64,000 nt of DNA from Allorhodoferax sp032337135 (GTDB lineage: Bacteria > Pseudomonadota > Gammaproteobacteria > Burkholderiales > Burkholderiaceae_C), in assembly GCF_032337135.1 (NCBI RefSeq), contig NZ_JAVXZZ010000003.1, forward strand, positions 462,010 to 526,009. Reading direction: 5' to 3'. A program made the position numbers and the translations under genes. This document shows positions 51,257 through 59,731 of this stretch, piece after piece. Under the pieces are notes generated by a model. The model was not told where the DNA came from. It saw nothing but the letters and a program-made list of their open reading frames with translations, and did no database searches. Position 1 is the stretch's first letter; each line of letters starts with the position of its first letter.

Positions 51257-52933
51257 ATGATGCCCTTGCAGGAGCGGGCAGACCAGGCTCGGGCCACGTC
51301 GACCATTGGCTTGGTGGTCGGCACCATCTTTTCCATCTTCAATCTGCTCACCCCAGGGCAGACTGCCCTGGGACTGGCCGAACTCTTCGGTGTCGTCGTC
51401 TTTGTCGTGCCCGCCGCAATCCTTGCCCGCAACGACGAAACCATTGCCCAGTCCGAGACCTGCCTGCTGCTGGCCACCGGAACCATCTTTGGGTCGCTGG
51501 TGGTGTTTGGCGGCGTGGGCGGTACCGGTATCTATTGGGTCTATACGGCGCCGTTTGTCGCCTTCTTCATCAAGGGGCAGCGCCAAGCCTGGATCTTCTG
51601 CCTGAGCTTGTGGGTACTCACCGGGCTCTACCTGCTGTGGTTGTTCCCTTATGTGCCTTTCGGCTACAACTACGGCGAGATTCCATCGCTGCATGCCTGG
51701 TTGGCCTTGGGCTTCTATACCGTGGTGGCCGCGGCGTTCGCACACATCCGGGTGCGCTATGCCGAGAAACTCCAGCTGGCCAAGGAGCGTGCGGAAGAGG
51801 ACGTGGTGGCCAAATCGCGATTCCTCGCGGCGGCCAGCCATGACCTGCGCCAGCCGGCCCATGCGCTGGGCATGTTCGTCGCTCGCCTGCAGCAGCTCAA
51901 GCATGAGGGACAGGCGGCTGAATTGGTGCAGGGTGTCGATGCCTCGGTGCGCGCCCTGCAGCACATGCTCGACGAGTTCTTCGACTACTCCCGCATGGGA
52001 CTGGCGACCATGGAGGTGCGCAACCAGGATGTTTCGCTGGAGCGGCTGCTGGGCTCGGTGCGCGACAGCTTTTCGAGCCAGGCGCAGGCCAAGGGGATCC
52101 GTTTGCGCGTGCGCCCCAGCCGCCTGCACGCCGAGGCAGATCCGGCCCTGTTGCAGCGGATCCTGGTCAACCTCGTGGCCAATGCGGTCCAGTACACCCA
52201 TGAAGGGGGCGTGCTGGTGGCTTGCCGCCGCTGCAACAAGGGACGTTCGGTGCGCATCGAGGTGTGGGACAGTGGCGTTGGCATCGCCGCTGAGCAGCAG
52301 GACAAGGTGTTTGGCGAGTTCTACCAGGTGGAGAACCCCGAGCGTGACCGATCCAAGGGCTTCGGGCTGGGCTTGAGCATTGTCCGACTGGCGTGCCAAC
52401 GCGGTGGCTATGTGTTGGGCCTGCAGTCCACCCTGGGGCGGGGCTCCCGCTTTTCGGTCACGGTGCCATTGCATGCCGCGGCTTCCCCCTCAACGCAGTC
52501 CCCTGCGGGTCCTGCCGCTTGCGGCGGTGAGGGCCTGTTCGCCTTGCAAGGCCGCAAGGTACTGCTGCTCGAAGATGACCCGTTGGGTGGCGCTGCGGTA
52601 CAGCGCCTGCTGGGAGGCTGGGGCTGCGAGGTGGTGCTGGCACTGTCCGCGGAAGACGCGTTCCTGCGTGTAGACCAGGGGTTTGTTCCCGATGTCATGG
52701 TCAGCGACTTCCGCTTGCCTGGTGGCCAGGATGGTCTGCAGGCCATCGCCCGCATCCGTGGGCGCTGTGGCGATGTTCCCGCTTGTCTCGTCAGTGGCGA
52801 CACCGACCCCGAATTGCGCGAGCGCGTGCAGGCCACGGGCATCCCCTTGCTGCAAAAGCCCGTCCGCCCGGCCAAGCTGCGTGCTGCCTTGCGCAACCTG
52901 CTGGCCCAGACACCCACACCGTCGACGCGCTGA
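51257..52933 (+). CDS. Membrane hybrid histidine kinase/response regulator
   Basis: 558 aa. Five or six hydrophobic helices at the N-terminus (about 18-180) form a 7TM-like input domain. A HisKA (AASHDLRQPAHALGMF), a HATPase (NLVANAVQYTHEGG; GVGIA; GFGLGLSIVRLA) and a C-terminal receiver (LLLEDDPLGG; phospho-Asp in VMVSDFRLPGGQDG; Lys in LLQKPV) follow. The H-box SHDLRQP type is common in Burkholderiales hybrid kinases. The frame opens earlier (51137), but the first membrane helix starts after the ATG at 51257. Output is unknown; no DNA-binding partner is adjacent. Confidence 0.9.
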   Translation: MMPLQERADQARATSTIGLVVGTIFSIFNLLTPGQTALGLAELFGVVVFVVPAAILARNDETIAQSETCLLLATGTIFGSLVVFGGVGGTGIYWVYTAPFVAFFIKGQRQAWIFCLSLWVLTGLYLLWLFPYVPFGYNYGEIPSLHAWLALGFYTVVAAAFAHIRVRYAEKLQLAKERAEEDVVAKSRFLAAASHDLRQPAHALGMFVARLQQLKHEGQAAELVQGVDASVRALQHMLDEFFDYSRMGLATMEVRNQDVSLERLLGSVRDSFSSQAQAKGIRLRVRPSRLHAEADPALLQRILVNLVANAVQYTHEGGVLVACRRCNKGRSVRIEVWDSGVGIAAEQQDKVFGEFYQVENPERDRSKGFGLGLSIVRLACQRGGYVLGLQSTLGRGSRFSVTVPLHAAASPSTQSPAGPAACGGEGLFALQGRKVLLLEDDPLGGAAVQRLLGGWGCEVVLALSAEDAFLRVDQGFVPDVMVSDFRLPGGQDGLQAIARIRGRCGDVPACLVSGDTDPELRERVQATGIPLLQKPVRPAKLRAALRNLLAQTPTPSTR

Positions 52934-52974
52934 CCGTGCGCTTTCCCGTTTCTGTTTGCGGGAAAAAATGGCCT

Positions 52975-53023
52975 CTAGCCCGCGTGGAATTTGCGCAAGC
53001 AGCTACTTTTTTAATAGCGACTG
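52975..53023 (+). repeat. 49-bp dispersed repeat, copy 4
   Basis: The cleanest copy: CTAGCCCGCG, TGCGCAAGCAGCTA, TAGCGACTG. It lies in the convergent gap between the hybrid kinase and deoB, ending 7 nt before the deoB stop. Confidence 0.88.
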
Positions 53024-53030
53024 CATCTCC

Positions 53031-54236
53031 CTACCAGCAGGTGGTGCCGGCGGGCAGGGGGGGCACAGCAAGGTGCCTGGCCAGCGTCTGGCCCACATCG
53101 GCAAAGCTGCTGCGCAGGCCCAGTGCGCGCCCCACTGGGGCTGCCGGCCCACCCCATAGCACCGGCACGCATTCGCGCGTGTGGTCGCTGCCCGGCCAGG
53201 TCGGGTCGCAGCCATGGTCGGCTGTCAGCACCAGCAGATCGTTCGGGCGCAGGGCGGCCAACAAGGTTGGAAGGAAGCGGTCGAATGCTTCCAGCGCATC
53301 GGCGTAGCCCGCCGCGTCGCGGCGGTGGCCAAACAGCATGTCGAAATCCACCAGGTTGGTGAACACCATGCCGCCCTCAGGGCAGTCCTGCAGCGCGGCC
53401 AGGGTCTGCGTACACAGTGCGGCGTTGTCCGCACCCTTGCGCAGGTGGGTGACGCCGCGCCCGGCGAAGATGTCCTTGATCTTGCCCACTGCGTGCACCT
53501 CACGCCCTGCCGCTACCAAGCGGTCGAGCAGTGTGTCCTGCGGCGGAGGTGTGGTCAGGTCGCGGCGGTTGGCCGTGCGCTGGTAGTGGCCGCTGGTTCC
53601 CATGAAGGGGCGGGCAATGACGCGGGCGATGCGGGCCTCGTCGAAGATCGGTTTGGCTTTTGCGCAGATGTCGAGCAGGCGCTCCAGACCGAACGATTCT
53701 TCATGCGCAGCCACCTGGAACACGCTGTCGGAGCTGGTGTAGCAAATGGGCCAACCGGTGCGTGCATGCTCGTCACCGAGCTGGGCAATGATTTCGGTGC
53801 CGCTGGCATGGCAGTTGCCCAGTGTGCCTTCCAGCCCGCAGTCATCTAACCAGCGTTGCATCAGGTCTGGGGGAAACACCGATTCGCCGCTTGGGCGGGT
53901 GGGGAAGTAGCCCCAGTCCACCGGCACCGGACAACCCATCAGTTCCCAGTGGCCGCTGGGCGTGTCCTTGCCGGCACTGAGCGAGGCGGCAGCGCCAAAG
54001 GCGCCCGTGGGTGCTTCGACGAACTCCAGGCCTGCGGGCCATTCCCCCGTAGCAGTCTGCATGACCTGGCCCAGGCCCAGCTGCATCAGGTGCGGCAGGC
54101 GCAAGGGGCGTTGGCGCTCGGCGCACCAGTGGGCGATGTGGCCGAAGGTGTTGGCACCTAGATCGCCAAACTTGGCGGCGTCGGGGGCGGCACCGACGCC
54201 GAAGGAGTCGAGAACGATGGTGATGGCACGTGCCAT
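53031..54236 (-). CDS. deoB: Phosphopentomutase
   Basis: 401 aa, alkaline-phosphatase superfamily, two Mn ions. Metal and phospho-Thr motifs: VLDSFGVGAAPDA, AGKDTPSGHWELMG (phospho-Thr), NLVDFDMLFGHRRD, TADHGCDPTWPGSDHTRE. It converts (deoxy)ribose-1-phosphate to the 5-phosphate. Last gene of the nucleoside operon, 3 nt after deoA. Length agrees with E. coli DeoB (407). Confidence 0.96.
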   Translation of the reverse strand: MARAITIVLDSFGVGAAPDAAKFGDLGANTFGHIAHWCAERQRPLRLPHLMQLGLGQVMQTATGEWPAGLEFVEAPTGAFGAAASLSAGKDTPSGHWELMGCPVPVDWGYFPTRPSGESVFPPDLMQRWLDDCGLEGTLGNCHASGTEIIAQLGDEHARTGWPICYTSSDSVFQVAAHEESFGLERLLDICAKAKPIFDEARIARVIARPFMGTSGHYQRTANRRDLTTPPPQDTLLDRLVAAGREVHAVGKIKDIFAGRGVTHLRKGADNAALCTQTLAALQDCPEGGMVFTNLVDFDMLFGHRRDAAGYADALEAFDRFLPTLLAALRPNDLLVLTADHGCDPTWPGSDHTRECVPVLWGGPAAPVGRALGLRSSFADVGQTLARHLAVPPLPAGTTCW

Positions 54237-54239
54237 GGT

Positions 54240-55559
54240 TCAGCCTCCGATGCGCTCGACGAGCAGTGGGGACGGCGTGGGGGCCGCGTCGCCGATGCGG
54301 ATGTGTTGCAGCAGATCGGCGGCACAGGCTCGCGCGGCATCATCCGTGGCGGCATGCACGAGTGCCAGGCAGTCGCCACGGTGCACGGCTTGCCCTACCG
54401 GCACCATGCCGGTCATGCCCACGCTCGCGTCGATGCTGTCGCTGGCCTTGCGCCGACCACCGCCAAGCCCGATCAGCGCCAAGCCAATGGCACGTGTATC
54501 CACGCTGGCGACGAAGCCGTCGCGCGGGGCACGCACCTCCAGCTGTACCGGTGCCTTGCGCAGGTAGTGTGCGGGGCGGTCGCAGAAGTCGGCCGGCCCC
54601 CCCAGGCTGGCCACCATGCGGGCAAAGTGTTCAAGCGCCCGGCCGCTGGAAAGCGAATCGTCGGCCCGTTGCAGGCCCGCGTCCACACTCTCCACCAGGG
54701 CGCCCAGGTGCAGCATCTCGGCGCACAGTTGGCGCGTTACGGCCAGTAGCCGGGGTTCGCGGCGTGTGCCTTGCAGGAAAGCCAGGGCCTCGTGCATTTC
54801 GAGCGCATTGCCTACCGTATCGCCCAGCACCTGGTTCATGTCGGTGATCCAGGCACGGGCGGGAAGGCCGGCACCGGCGGCCACTTCGACGATGGAGCGC
54901 GCCAGGGCCTGGGCCATGGGCACGTGGTCGGCAAAGGCGCCATTGCCCACCTTGACGTCCATCACCAAGCCCTGCAGTCCGGCGGCCAGCTTCTTGGACA
55001 GGATGCTGGCGGTGATCAGCGGAATCGATTCCACCGTGGCCGTGACGTCGCGGATGGCATAGAGGCGTCGGTCGGCCGGGGCCAGGTCGGCCGTCTGGCC
55101 GATGATGGCGCAACCGGCGTGCTGGAGCGTGTGCTGCAGGCGGTCCAGGTCGGGTGCCGTCTGGTAGCCCGGAATGCTGTCGAACTTGTCCAGCGTGCCG
55201 CCGGTGTGGCCCAGTCCGCGGCCGGAAATCATGGGTACAAAGCCGCCGCAGGCCGCCACCATGGGGCCCAGCATGAGGCTGACCTTGTCGCCCACGCCCC
55301 CGGTCGAATGCTTGTCGAGCACTGGACCCGGCAGATGTGCTTGGCTCCAGTCCATGACCCGCCCCGAATGCGTCATGGCGCGTGTCAGCTCCACGGTTTC
55401 CGTGGGGGCCATCCCGCGCAGGAACACGGCCATGGCCAGCGCGGCGGCCTGGCCTTCGCTCCAGCTGCCGTCCGTCAGTCCCTGCACAAAGGCGGTGATT
55501 TCGTCGGGGGTGAGGGCGTGTCCGTCGCGTTTGCGGCGGATGACTTCCTGTGCCAGCAT
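54240..55559 (-). CDS. deoA: Thymidine phosphorylase
   Basis: 439 aa (E. coli 440). The signature DKHSTGGVGDKVSLMLGP for phosphate and pyrimidine binding is intact, as are the N-terminal helical domain (ALTPDEITAFVQGLTDGSWS) and the C-terminal domain. It cleaves thymidine and deoxyuridine to base and deoxyribose-1-phosphate. It is 9 nt downstream of deoC. No uridine phosphorylase is present, so deoxynucleosides seem the main pyrimidine substrates. Confidence 0.96.
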   Translation of the reverse strand: MLAQEVIRRKRDGHALTPDEITAFVQGLTDGSWSEGQAAALAMAVFLRGMAPTETVELTRAMTHSGRVMDWSQAHLPGPVLDKHSTGGVGDKVSLMLGPMVAACGGFVPMISGRGLGHTGGTLDKFDSIPGYQTAPDLDRLQHTLQHAGCAIIGQTADLAPADRRLYAIRDVTATVESIPLITASILSKKLAAGLQGLVMDVKVGNGAFADHVPMAQALARSIVEVAAGAGLPARAWITDMNQVLGDTVGNALEMHEALAFLQGTRREPRLLAVTRQLCAEMLHLGALVESVDAGLQRADDSLSSGRALEHFARMVASLGGPADFCDRPAHYLRKAPVQLEVRAPRDGFVASVDTRAIGLALIGLGGGRRKASDSIDASVGMTGMVPVGQAVHRGDCLALVHAATDDAARACAADLLQHIRIGDAAPTPSPLLVERIGG

Positions 55560-55568
55560 GGTCCGCCT

Positions 55569-56360
55569 TCAGTAGCTGCCGGGTGCCGCAGCAGCCGGTG
55601 CTTGCTGGCCGGACAGCGTGGCTTCAATGTCGGCCAGCACGCTGCTGGCACCGATGCGAAAGCGCTGTGGTGTCAGGGCTTCGGCGCCGAGGATTTCCTG
55701 CGTGAGCCACAGGTAGCTGGCCGCGTCGGCCACGGTGCGGATACCCCCCGAGGGCTTGAAGCCAGTCACCTTGCGCAAGGCCGGGTCATCGGCAATCGCG
55801 GTCAGCAAAATGCGGGCTGCCTGGGGCGTGGCGCTGGTGGCGGTCTTGCCGGTACTGGTCTTGAGGAAGTGGGCCCCGGCGTCCAGTGCCAGGCGGCTGG
55901 CCTGGGCGATGGCCGCGTCGCTGCGCAGCTCGCCGGTTTCCAGAATGACCTTGAGGCGCAGCCCGTCGCAGGCCTTGCGAACCGCCTGCAGCAGCCGCAG
56001 TGCGCTAGCAGCGTCACCGGCGAGCAGTTGGCGCCAAGGCAGCACCACGTCTACCTCCTGGGCACCGGCTTGGACGATTTCTGCGGTGTCCCGCACAGCG
56101 CGTTCGATGTCGGCACTGCCATCGGGGAAATTGGCCACCGCGGCCACGGCAATCGAAGGGGGCAACTGGCTGCGGGCAAAGGCTGCCAAGCGCGGCCATA
56201 CGCACACGGCGGCTACCGATCCGTGCGGGCTTTGGGCCCGTGCGCACAGGCGTTCGATGTCGGCCTCGGTGTCGCCGTCGTTCAGGCTGGTGAGGTCCAG
56301 GCATTGCAGGGCCTTGGCGGCACTGGCAGTGAGGTTGGTGTTCCAGTCTGTAGTGGTCAT
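55569..56360 (-). CDS. deoC: Deoxyribose-phosphate aldolase
   Basis: 263-aa class I aldolase. The Schiff-base Lys lies in FLKTSTGKTATSATP; the partner Lys region is VTGFKPSGGIRT. It splits 2-deoxyribose-5-phosphate into glyceraldehyde-3-phosphate and acetaldehyde. The ATG overlaps the stop of the phosphorylase gene upstream (ATGA-type, 56357-56360). The C-terminal 15 residues are Ala/Pro-rich and flexible. Confidence 0.95.
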   Translation of the reverse strand: MTTTDWNTNLTASAAKALQCLDLTSLNDGDTEADIERLCARAQSPHGSVAAVCVWPRLAAFARSQLPPSIAVAAVANFPDGSADIERAVRDTAEIVQAGAQEVDVVLPWRQLLAGDAASALRLLQAVRKACDGLRLKVILETGELRSDAAIAQASRLALDAGAHFLKTSTGKTATSATPQAARILLTAIADDPALRKVTGFKPSGGIRTVADAASYLWLTQEILGAEALTPQRFRIGASSVLADIEATLSGQQAPAAAAPGSY

Positions 56361-57166
56361 GGTGTGTTTTCCAGTTGCAGCCCGGCCACGACGTGGGCCA
56401 GCAGGCTGCTGGCACGGTCGCTGGCGGCCTGGGCCTGTTCCAGGGTATGGGCGTGGCTCAGCTGCTCCTGCGACAGTCCGGCGCCCATGTTGGTGATCAG
56501 TGACAGGGCCAGCACGCGCAGCCCCAAGTGCCGGGCCAGGATGGTTTCGGGCACCGTGCTCATGCCCACCGCGTCGGCCCCCAGCAACTGCGCCATGCGG
56601 ATCTCGGCCGGGGTCTCGAACTGCGGCCCGAAGAACCACGCATACACACCCTGGTGCAGGGGCTGCCCATGCTGTGCCGCGATCAGCAGTGCCTGTTGGC
56701 GTAGCCCGGGGTCGTAGGCGTCGACCATGCCGACAAAGCGCTCGGAGCCGGCCTCACCCACCAGGGGCGAGCGCTGCGGCAGGTTCAGGTGGTCGGTGAT
56801 GAGCATCAGGCTCTGCGGTGGAATGCCGGCACGCACACTGCCTGCCGCATTGGTCTGTACCAGCACCGAGCAGCCCAAGGCGTGGAATGTCTGCAGTGGC
56901 ACCTTCATGCCATCGACTGCGCCGGTTTCGTAGCCGTGCTTGCGCCCGCTCATCACGGCCACCCGGTGGCGGCCCATGTGGCCCAGCCAGAGTTCGCCGC
57001 TGTGCCCGGCCACGGTAGCCTGGGGAAATCCAGCCAACTCGGCATAGGGAATGCGCAACGGGTTCTGGATCTGGGCCGTGAGCCCACCCCATCCTGAACC
57101 CAGCACCACGGCGATGTCAGGAGCGAAGCCGGGAGCCAGGCGCTGGATCGTGGCGAGTGCGGTCAT
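56357..57166 (-). CDS. Purine nucleoside phosphorylase (trimeric type)
   Basis: 269 aa. PNP family 2 motifs: VLGSGWGGL, SGRKHGYETG (phosphate), QTNAAGSVR, FFGPQFETPAEIRM (ribose/phosphate), and VGMSTVPE (catalytic Asn region follows in SLITNMGAG). Trimeric PNP/XapA-like, acting on inosine and guanosine. Its ATG overlaps the cdd stop by 4 nt, and its own stop overlaps the deoC ATG, so the operon is tightly coupled. Confidence 0.93.
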   Translation of the reverse strand: MTALATIQRLAPGFAPDIAVVLGSGWGGLTAQIQNPLRIPYAELAGFPQATVAGHSGELWLGHMGRHRVAVMSGRKHGYETGAVDGMKVPLQTFHALGCSVLVQTNAAGSVRAGIPPQSLMLITDHLNLPQRSPLVGEAGSERFVGMVDAYDPGLRQQALLIAAQHGQPLHQGVYAWFFGPQFETPAEIRMAQLLGADAVGMSTVPETILARHLGLRVLALSLITNMGAGLSQEQLSHAHTLEQAQAASDRASSLLAHVVAGLQLENTP

Positions 57167-57600
57167 GGTGTGGCCTCCAGATGGTCGGGGCCGAAGCTGT
57201 GGGGCAGCAGTTCGGCCAGGGTGTAGGTGGGGCCGCTGTCCGTGGCGTTGGCGGTGAAGATGGGGGTGTCCGGTGCGCAGAACTCGCGCAGGCGCTGGCG
57301 GCAGCCCCCGCAGGGCGTGATCCAGCGGCCGCCGGTTCCCACCACACAGACGGCGCGCACGTGGCGTCCTCCAGCCAGCACCATGGCAGCCAAGGCCGCG
57401 GCCTCGGCGCAGGCGCCTTGCGGGTAGGCGGCGTTTTCCACATTGCAGCCCGCATGCACCCGGCCCTGTTCGTCCAGCACAGCGGCACCTACCGGGAACT
57501 GCGAGTAGGGCGCGTATGCGCGGGTGTGGGCATGGCGTGCGGCAGCGAGCAGCGCTTGCTGCTGAACGTCGGCAACGCGCGGGTGGGAGGCACTGTTCAT
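57163..57600 (-). CDS. cdd: Cytidine deaminase
   Basis: 145 aa, homotetrameric type. Zinc motifs CNVENAAYPQGACAEAAAL (catalytic Glu follows) and PCGGCRQRL are intact. First gene of the operon cdd-pnp-deoC-deoA-deoB. ATG at 57600; an ATG three codons upstream is possible. It deaminates (deoxy)cytidine to (deoxy)uridine, feeding DeoA. No regulator (CytR/DeoR) or nucleoside transporter is adjacent. Confidence 0.94.
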   Translation of the reverse strand: MNSASHPRVADVQQQALLAAARHAHTRAYAPYSQFPVGAAVLDEQGRVHAGCNVENAAYPQGACAEAAALAAMVLAGGRHVRAVCVVGTGGRWITPCGGCRQRLREFCAPDTPIFTANATDSGPTYTLAELLPHSFGPDHLEATP

Positions 57601-57751
57601 GTGGCCCATGATAGCGCGGCCAACTGGTGCCGCCACGGTTTGTATACAGATTTGGCGCCTAGCGATGCCCTTGTTTTCGGGCGAGAAATGGTTTGGAATT
57701 ACCATCCTGTCCCCGTGTCGTTTGACCGACACTTCCTGTTGCTGCCATTTC

Positions 57752-58117
57752 ATGCCCATTTCTGTCGTTGTCGAGCCAACTGGTCTCATCGTTGCCCACC
57801 TGTCTGGCGAATTGCAGCGGGAGGAGGTTGATGCGGCCAAGCGCGAGGTCTTCGCCCACCTGATGACGACCGGTTCCGCTCCCTTGCTGATGCACGTGCA
57901 GGAAGGCTTTGCCGGCTTGCAGACCCTGGTGCAGTGGGACGACATTCCCGAGGACAAGTTCATCCAGCAGCATGTCACGCGACTGGCCTTTGTCGGGGAC
58001 CTGCGCTGGCGCGACACGGCGCTGCTGTTCTTCTTCCACGGTCTGGTGCCATTCCAGATGGACTACTTCCCCCAGGCCCAGTACGACCTGGCCGTGGCCT
58101 GGCTCACCGCCCCGTGA
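57752..58117 (+). CDS. STAS/SpoIIAA-like small protein
   Basis: 121 aa, cytoplasmic, no signal peptide. The pattern GLIVAHLSGELQREEVDAAK, then PLLMHVQEGFAG and DKFIQQHVTRLAFVGD, resembles SpoIIAA-like/STAS proteins, sometimes used as lipid-transfer or regulatory modules. The start at 57752 is chosen because the longer frame has an unlikely N-terminus. It is divergent from cdd and convergent with the efflux operon. Function not assigned. Confidence 0.7.
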   Translation: MPISVVVEPTGLIVAHLSGELQREEVDAAKREVFAHLMTTGSAPLLMHVQEGFAGLQTLVQWDDIPEDKFIQQHVTRLAFVGDLRWRDTALLFFFHGLVPFQMDYFPQAQYDLAVAWLTAP

Positions 58118-58133
58118 TCGGGCCGTGACCGAA

Positions 58134-59717
58134 TCAGTGGGCGCCGGCTGCGGCGTCCGCAGCGCTTCCAGAGTCCGCGCTCGGCGCCTTGGTAGTGGGA
58201 CGTGCCGGACGGGACAGCCACACCAGCGGTATGAGGCAGAGGAAGATCAGCGAGGACGCAAAGAACACATCGTTGGCTGCCAGCATGTAGGCCTGCTGGT
58301 CCAGCATGCGGTTGATCTGGCTCAGTGCCTGCTCGGTGCCCATGCCGGAAGCGGTCAAGCCGGCCAAAGCGCTGGTGGCTGCGCTGCTGCCCTGGTTGAC
58401 GTATTCGGCCAGTTGGGCGTGGTGCATGGCTGCACGGTCCTGCCAGACGGTGATGGCGATCGATGTCCCGAAGGATCCACCGACCATGCGCGCGAAGCTC
58501 GACACCCCAGAGGCTGAAGGGATGCGCTGTGGCGCCAGGCCACCGAGGGTGATCACCGATAGCGGAATGAAGAAGAAGGCCACCGCCACACCCTGCACGA
58601 TGGTGGGGACCATGATGGTGCCGAAATCCGCCATCGTGTTGAAGTGCGAACGCATGAACAGCACCAGGGCAAAGACGACGAAGGCAAAGCTGGTCAGGGC
58701 GCGCGGATCGAACTTCTGAACATTCTTGCCGACGATGGGAGACAGCAGGATCGCGAACAGCCCCACGGGTGCCATCAGCATGCCGGCCTGGGTCGAGGTA
58801 TAGCCCATGAACTGCTGCAGCCACAGCGGCAGCAGCACCAGGTTGCCCATGAACAGGCTGTAGGCCACCGACATGGCCACGGTGCCGGTCCAGAAGTTGC
58901 GCCCCGTGAAGAGACGCAGGTCCACCACCGGGTGCTCGTCGGTGAGTTCCCAGACCAGGAAGAAGGCCAGGCCGATGACCGCCACGATGCACAGGACAAT
59001 GACCTCGCCGGAATGGAACCAGTCGAGCTCCTTGCCGCGGTCGAGCATGATCTGCATGGCGCCCACCCATACCACGAGCAGGGCCAAGCCGATGCTGTCG
59101 ATCGGGAGCTTGCGCGTTGCCGATTCGCGCTTGTGGAAGATGGTCCAGGTGATGCCGGCAGCCACCAGTCCGACCGGAATGTTGATGAAGAAGATCCAGC
59201 CCCAATGGGTGTGGTCGGTGATCCAGCCCCCCAGCAGCGGCCCCATCACGGGAGCCACCAGCGTGGTCATGGCCCACATGGCCATGGCCATGCCGGCCAT
59301 TGCGGGCGGGTAGCTGGAGAGCAGCAACGACTGGGCCAGCGGCATCATCGGGCCGGCGACAAACCCCTGTGCGGCACGCATGGCGATCAGCATGTTCATG
59401 TTCACTGCCAGACCGCACAGCCAGGAGGTCAGCACGAACAGCAGCACGCTCATGACGAACAGGCGCACCTGCCCGAAACGCTGCGAAAGCCAGCCGGTCA
59501 GGGGCAGGGAGATGGCATTGGCCACCCCGAAACTGGTGATGACCCAGGTACCCTGGTTGGGGCTCACGCCCAGGTCACCGGCGATGGCCGGCAGCGACAC
59601 GTTGGCAATGCTCGAATCGAGCACGTTCATGAAGGTGGCTGCAGACAACGCGATCGTGCCCCACATGCGGGCCGAGCCCTGCAGGGGTGGGTAGTTGATG
59701 TGGGCGGACGTGCTCAT
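58134..59717 (-). CDS. emrB: DHA2-family drug efflux MFS transporter (EmrB-like)
   Basis: 527 aa with 14 hydrophobic helices. Typical EmrB features are FMNVLDSSIANVSLPAIAGD in TM1, GTWVITSFGVANAISLPLTGW, and GPLLGGWITDHTHWGWIFFI. It exports hydrophobic drugs or acids using the proton gradient, with the EmrA adaptor and outer-membrane channel encoded upstream. It is the last gene of the MarR-controlled operon, 14 nt after emrA. Substrates cannot be read from sequence. Confidence 0.94.
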   Translation of the reverse strand: MSTSAHINYPPLQGSARMWGTIALSAATFMNVLDSSIANVSLPAIAGDLGVSPNQGTWVITSFGVANAISLPLTGWLSQRFGQVRLFVMSVLLFVLTSWLCGLAVNMNMLIAMRAAQGFVAGPMMPLAQSLLLSSYPPAMAGMAMAMWAMTTLVAPVMGPLLGGWITDHTHWGWIFFINIPVGLVAAGITWTIFHKRESATRKLPIDSIGLALLVVWVGAMQIMLDRGKELDWFHSGEVIVLCIVAVIGLAFFLVWELTDEHPVVDLRLFTGRNFWTGTVAMSVAYSLFMGNLVLLPLWLQQFMGYTSTQAGMLMAPVGLFAILLSPIVGKNVQKFDPRALTSFAFVVFALVLFMRSHFNTMADFGTIMVPTIVQGVAVAFFFIPLSVITLGGLAPQRIPSASGVSSFARMVGGSFGTSIAITVWQDRAAMHHAQLAEYVNQGSSAATSALAGLTASGMGTEQALSQINRMLDQQAYMLAANDVFFASSLIFLCLIPLVWLSRPARPTTKAPSADSGSAADAAAGAH

Positions 59718-59731
59718 GCGCAGGTGTGCTT

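Noticed and set aside
52942..52965. TTTCCCG/CGGGAAA dyad as terminator after the hybrid kinase
   Set aside because: Neither strand has a T-run after the stem, and the loop is 10 bases; too weak to list as a terminator.
54771..56717. Plus-strand open frame of 648 codons antisense to deoA and deoC
   Set aside because: Shadow of well-recognised enzymes; no plausible fold.
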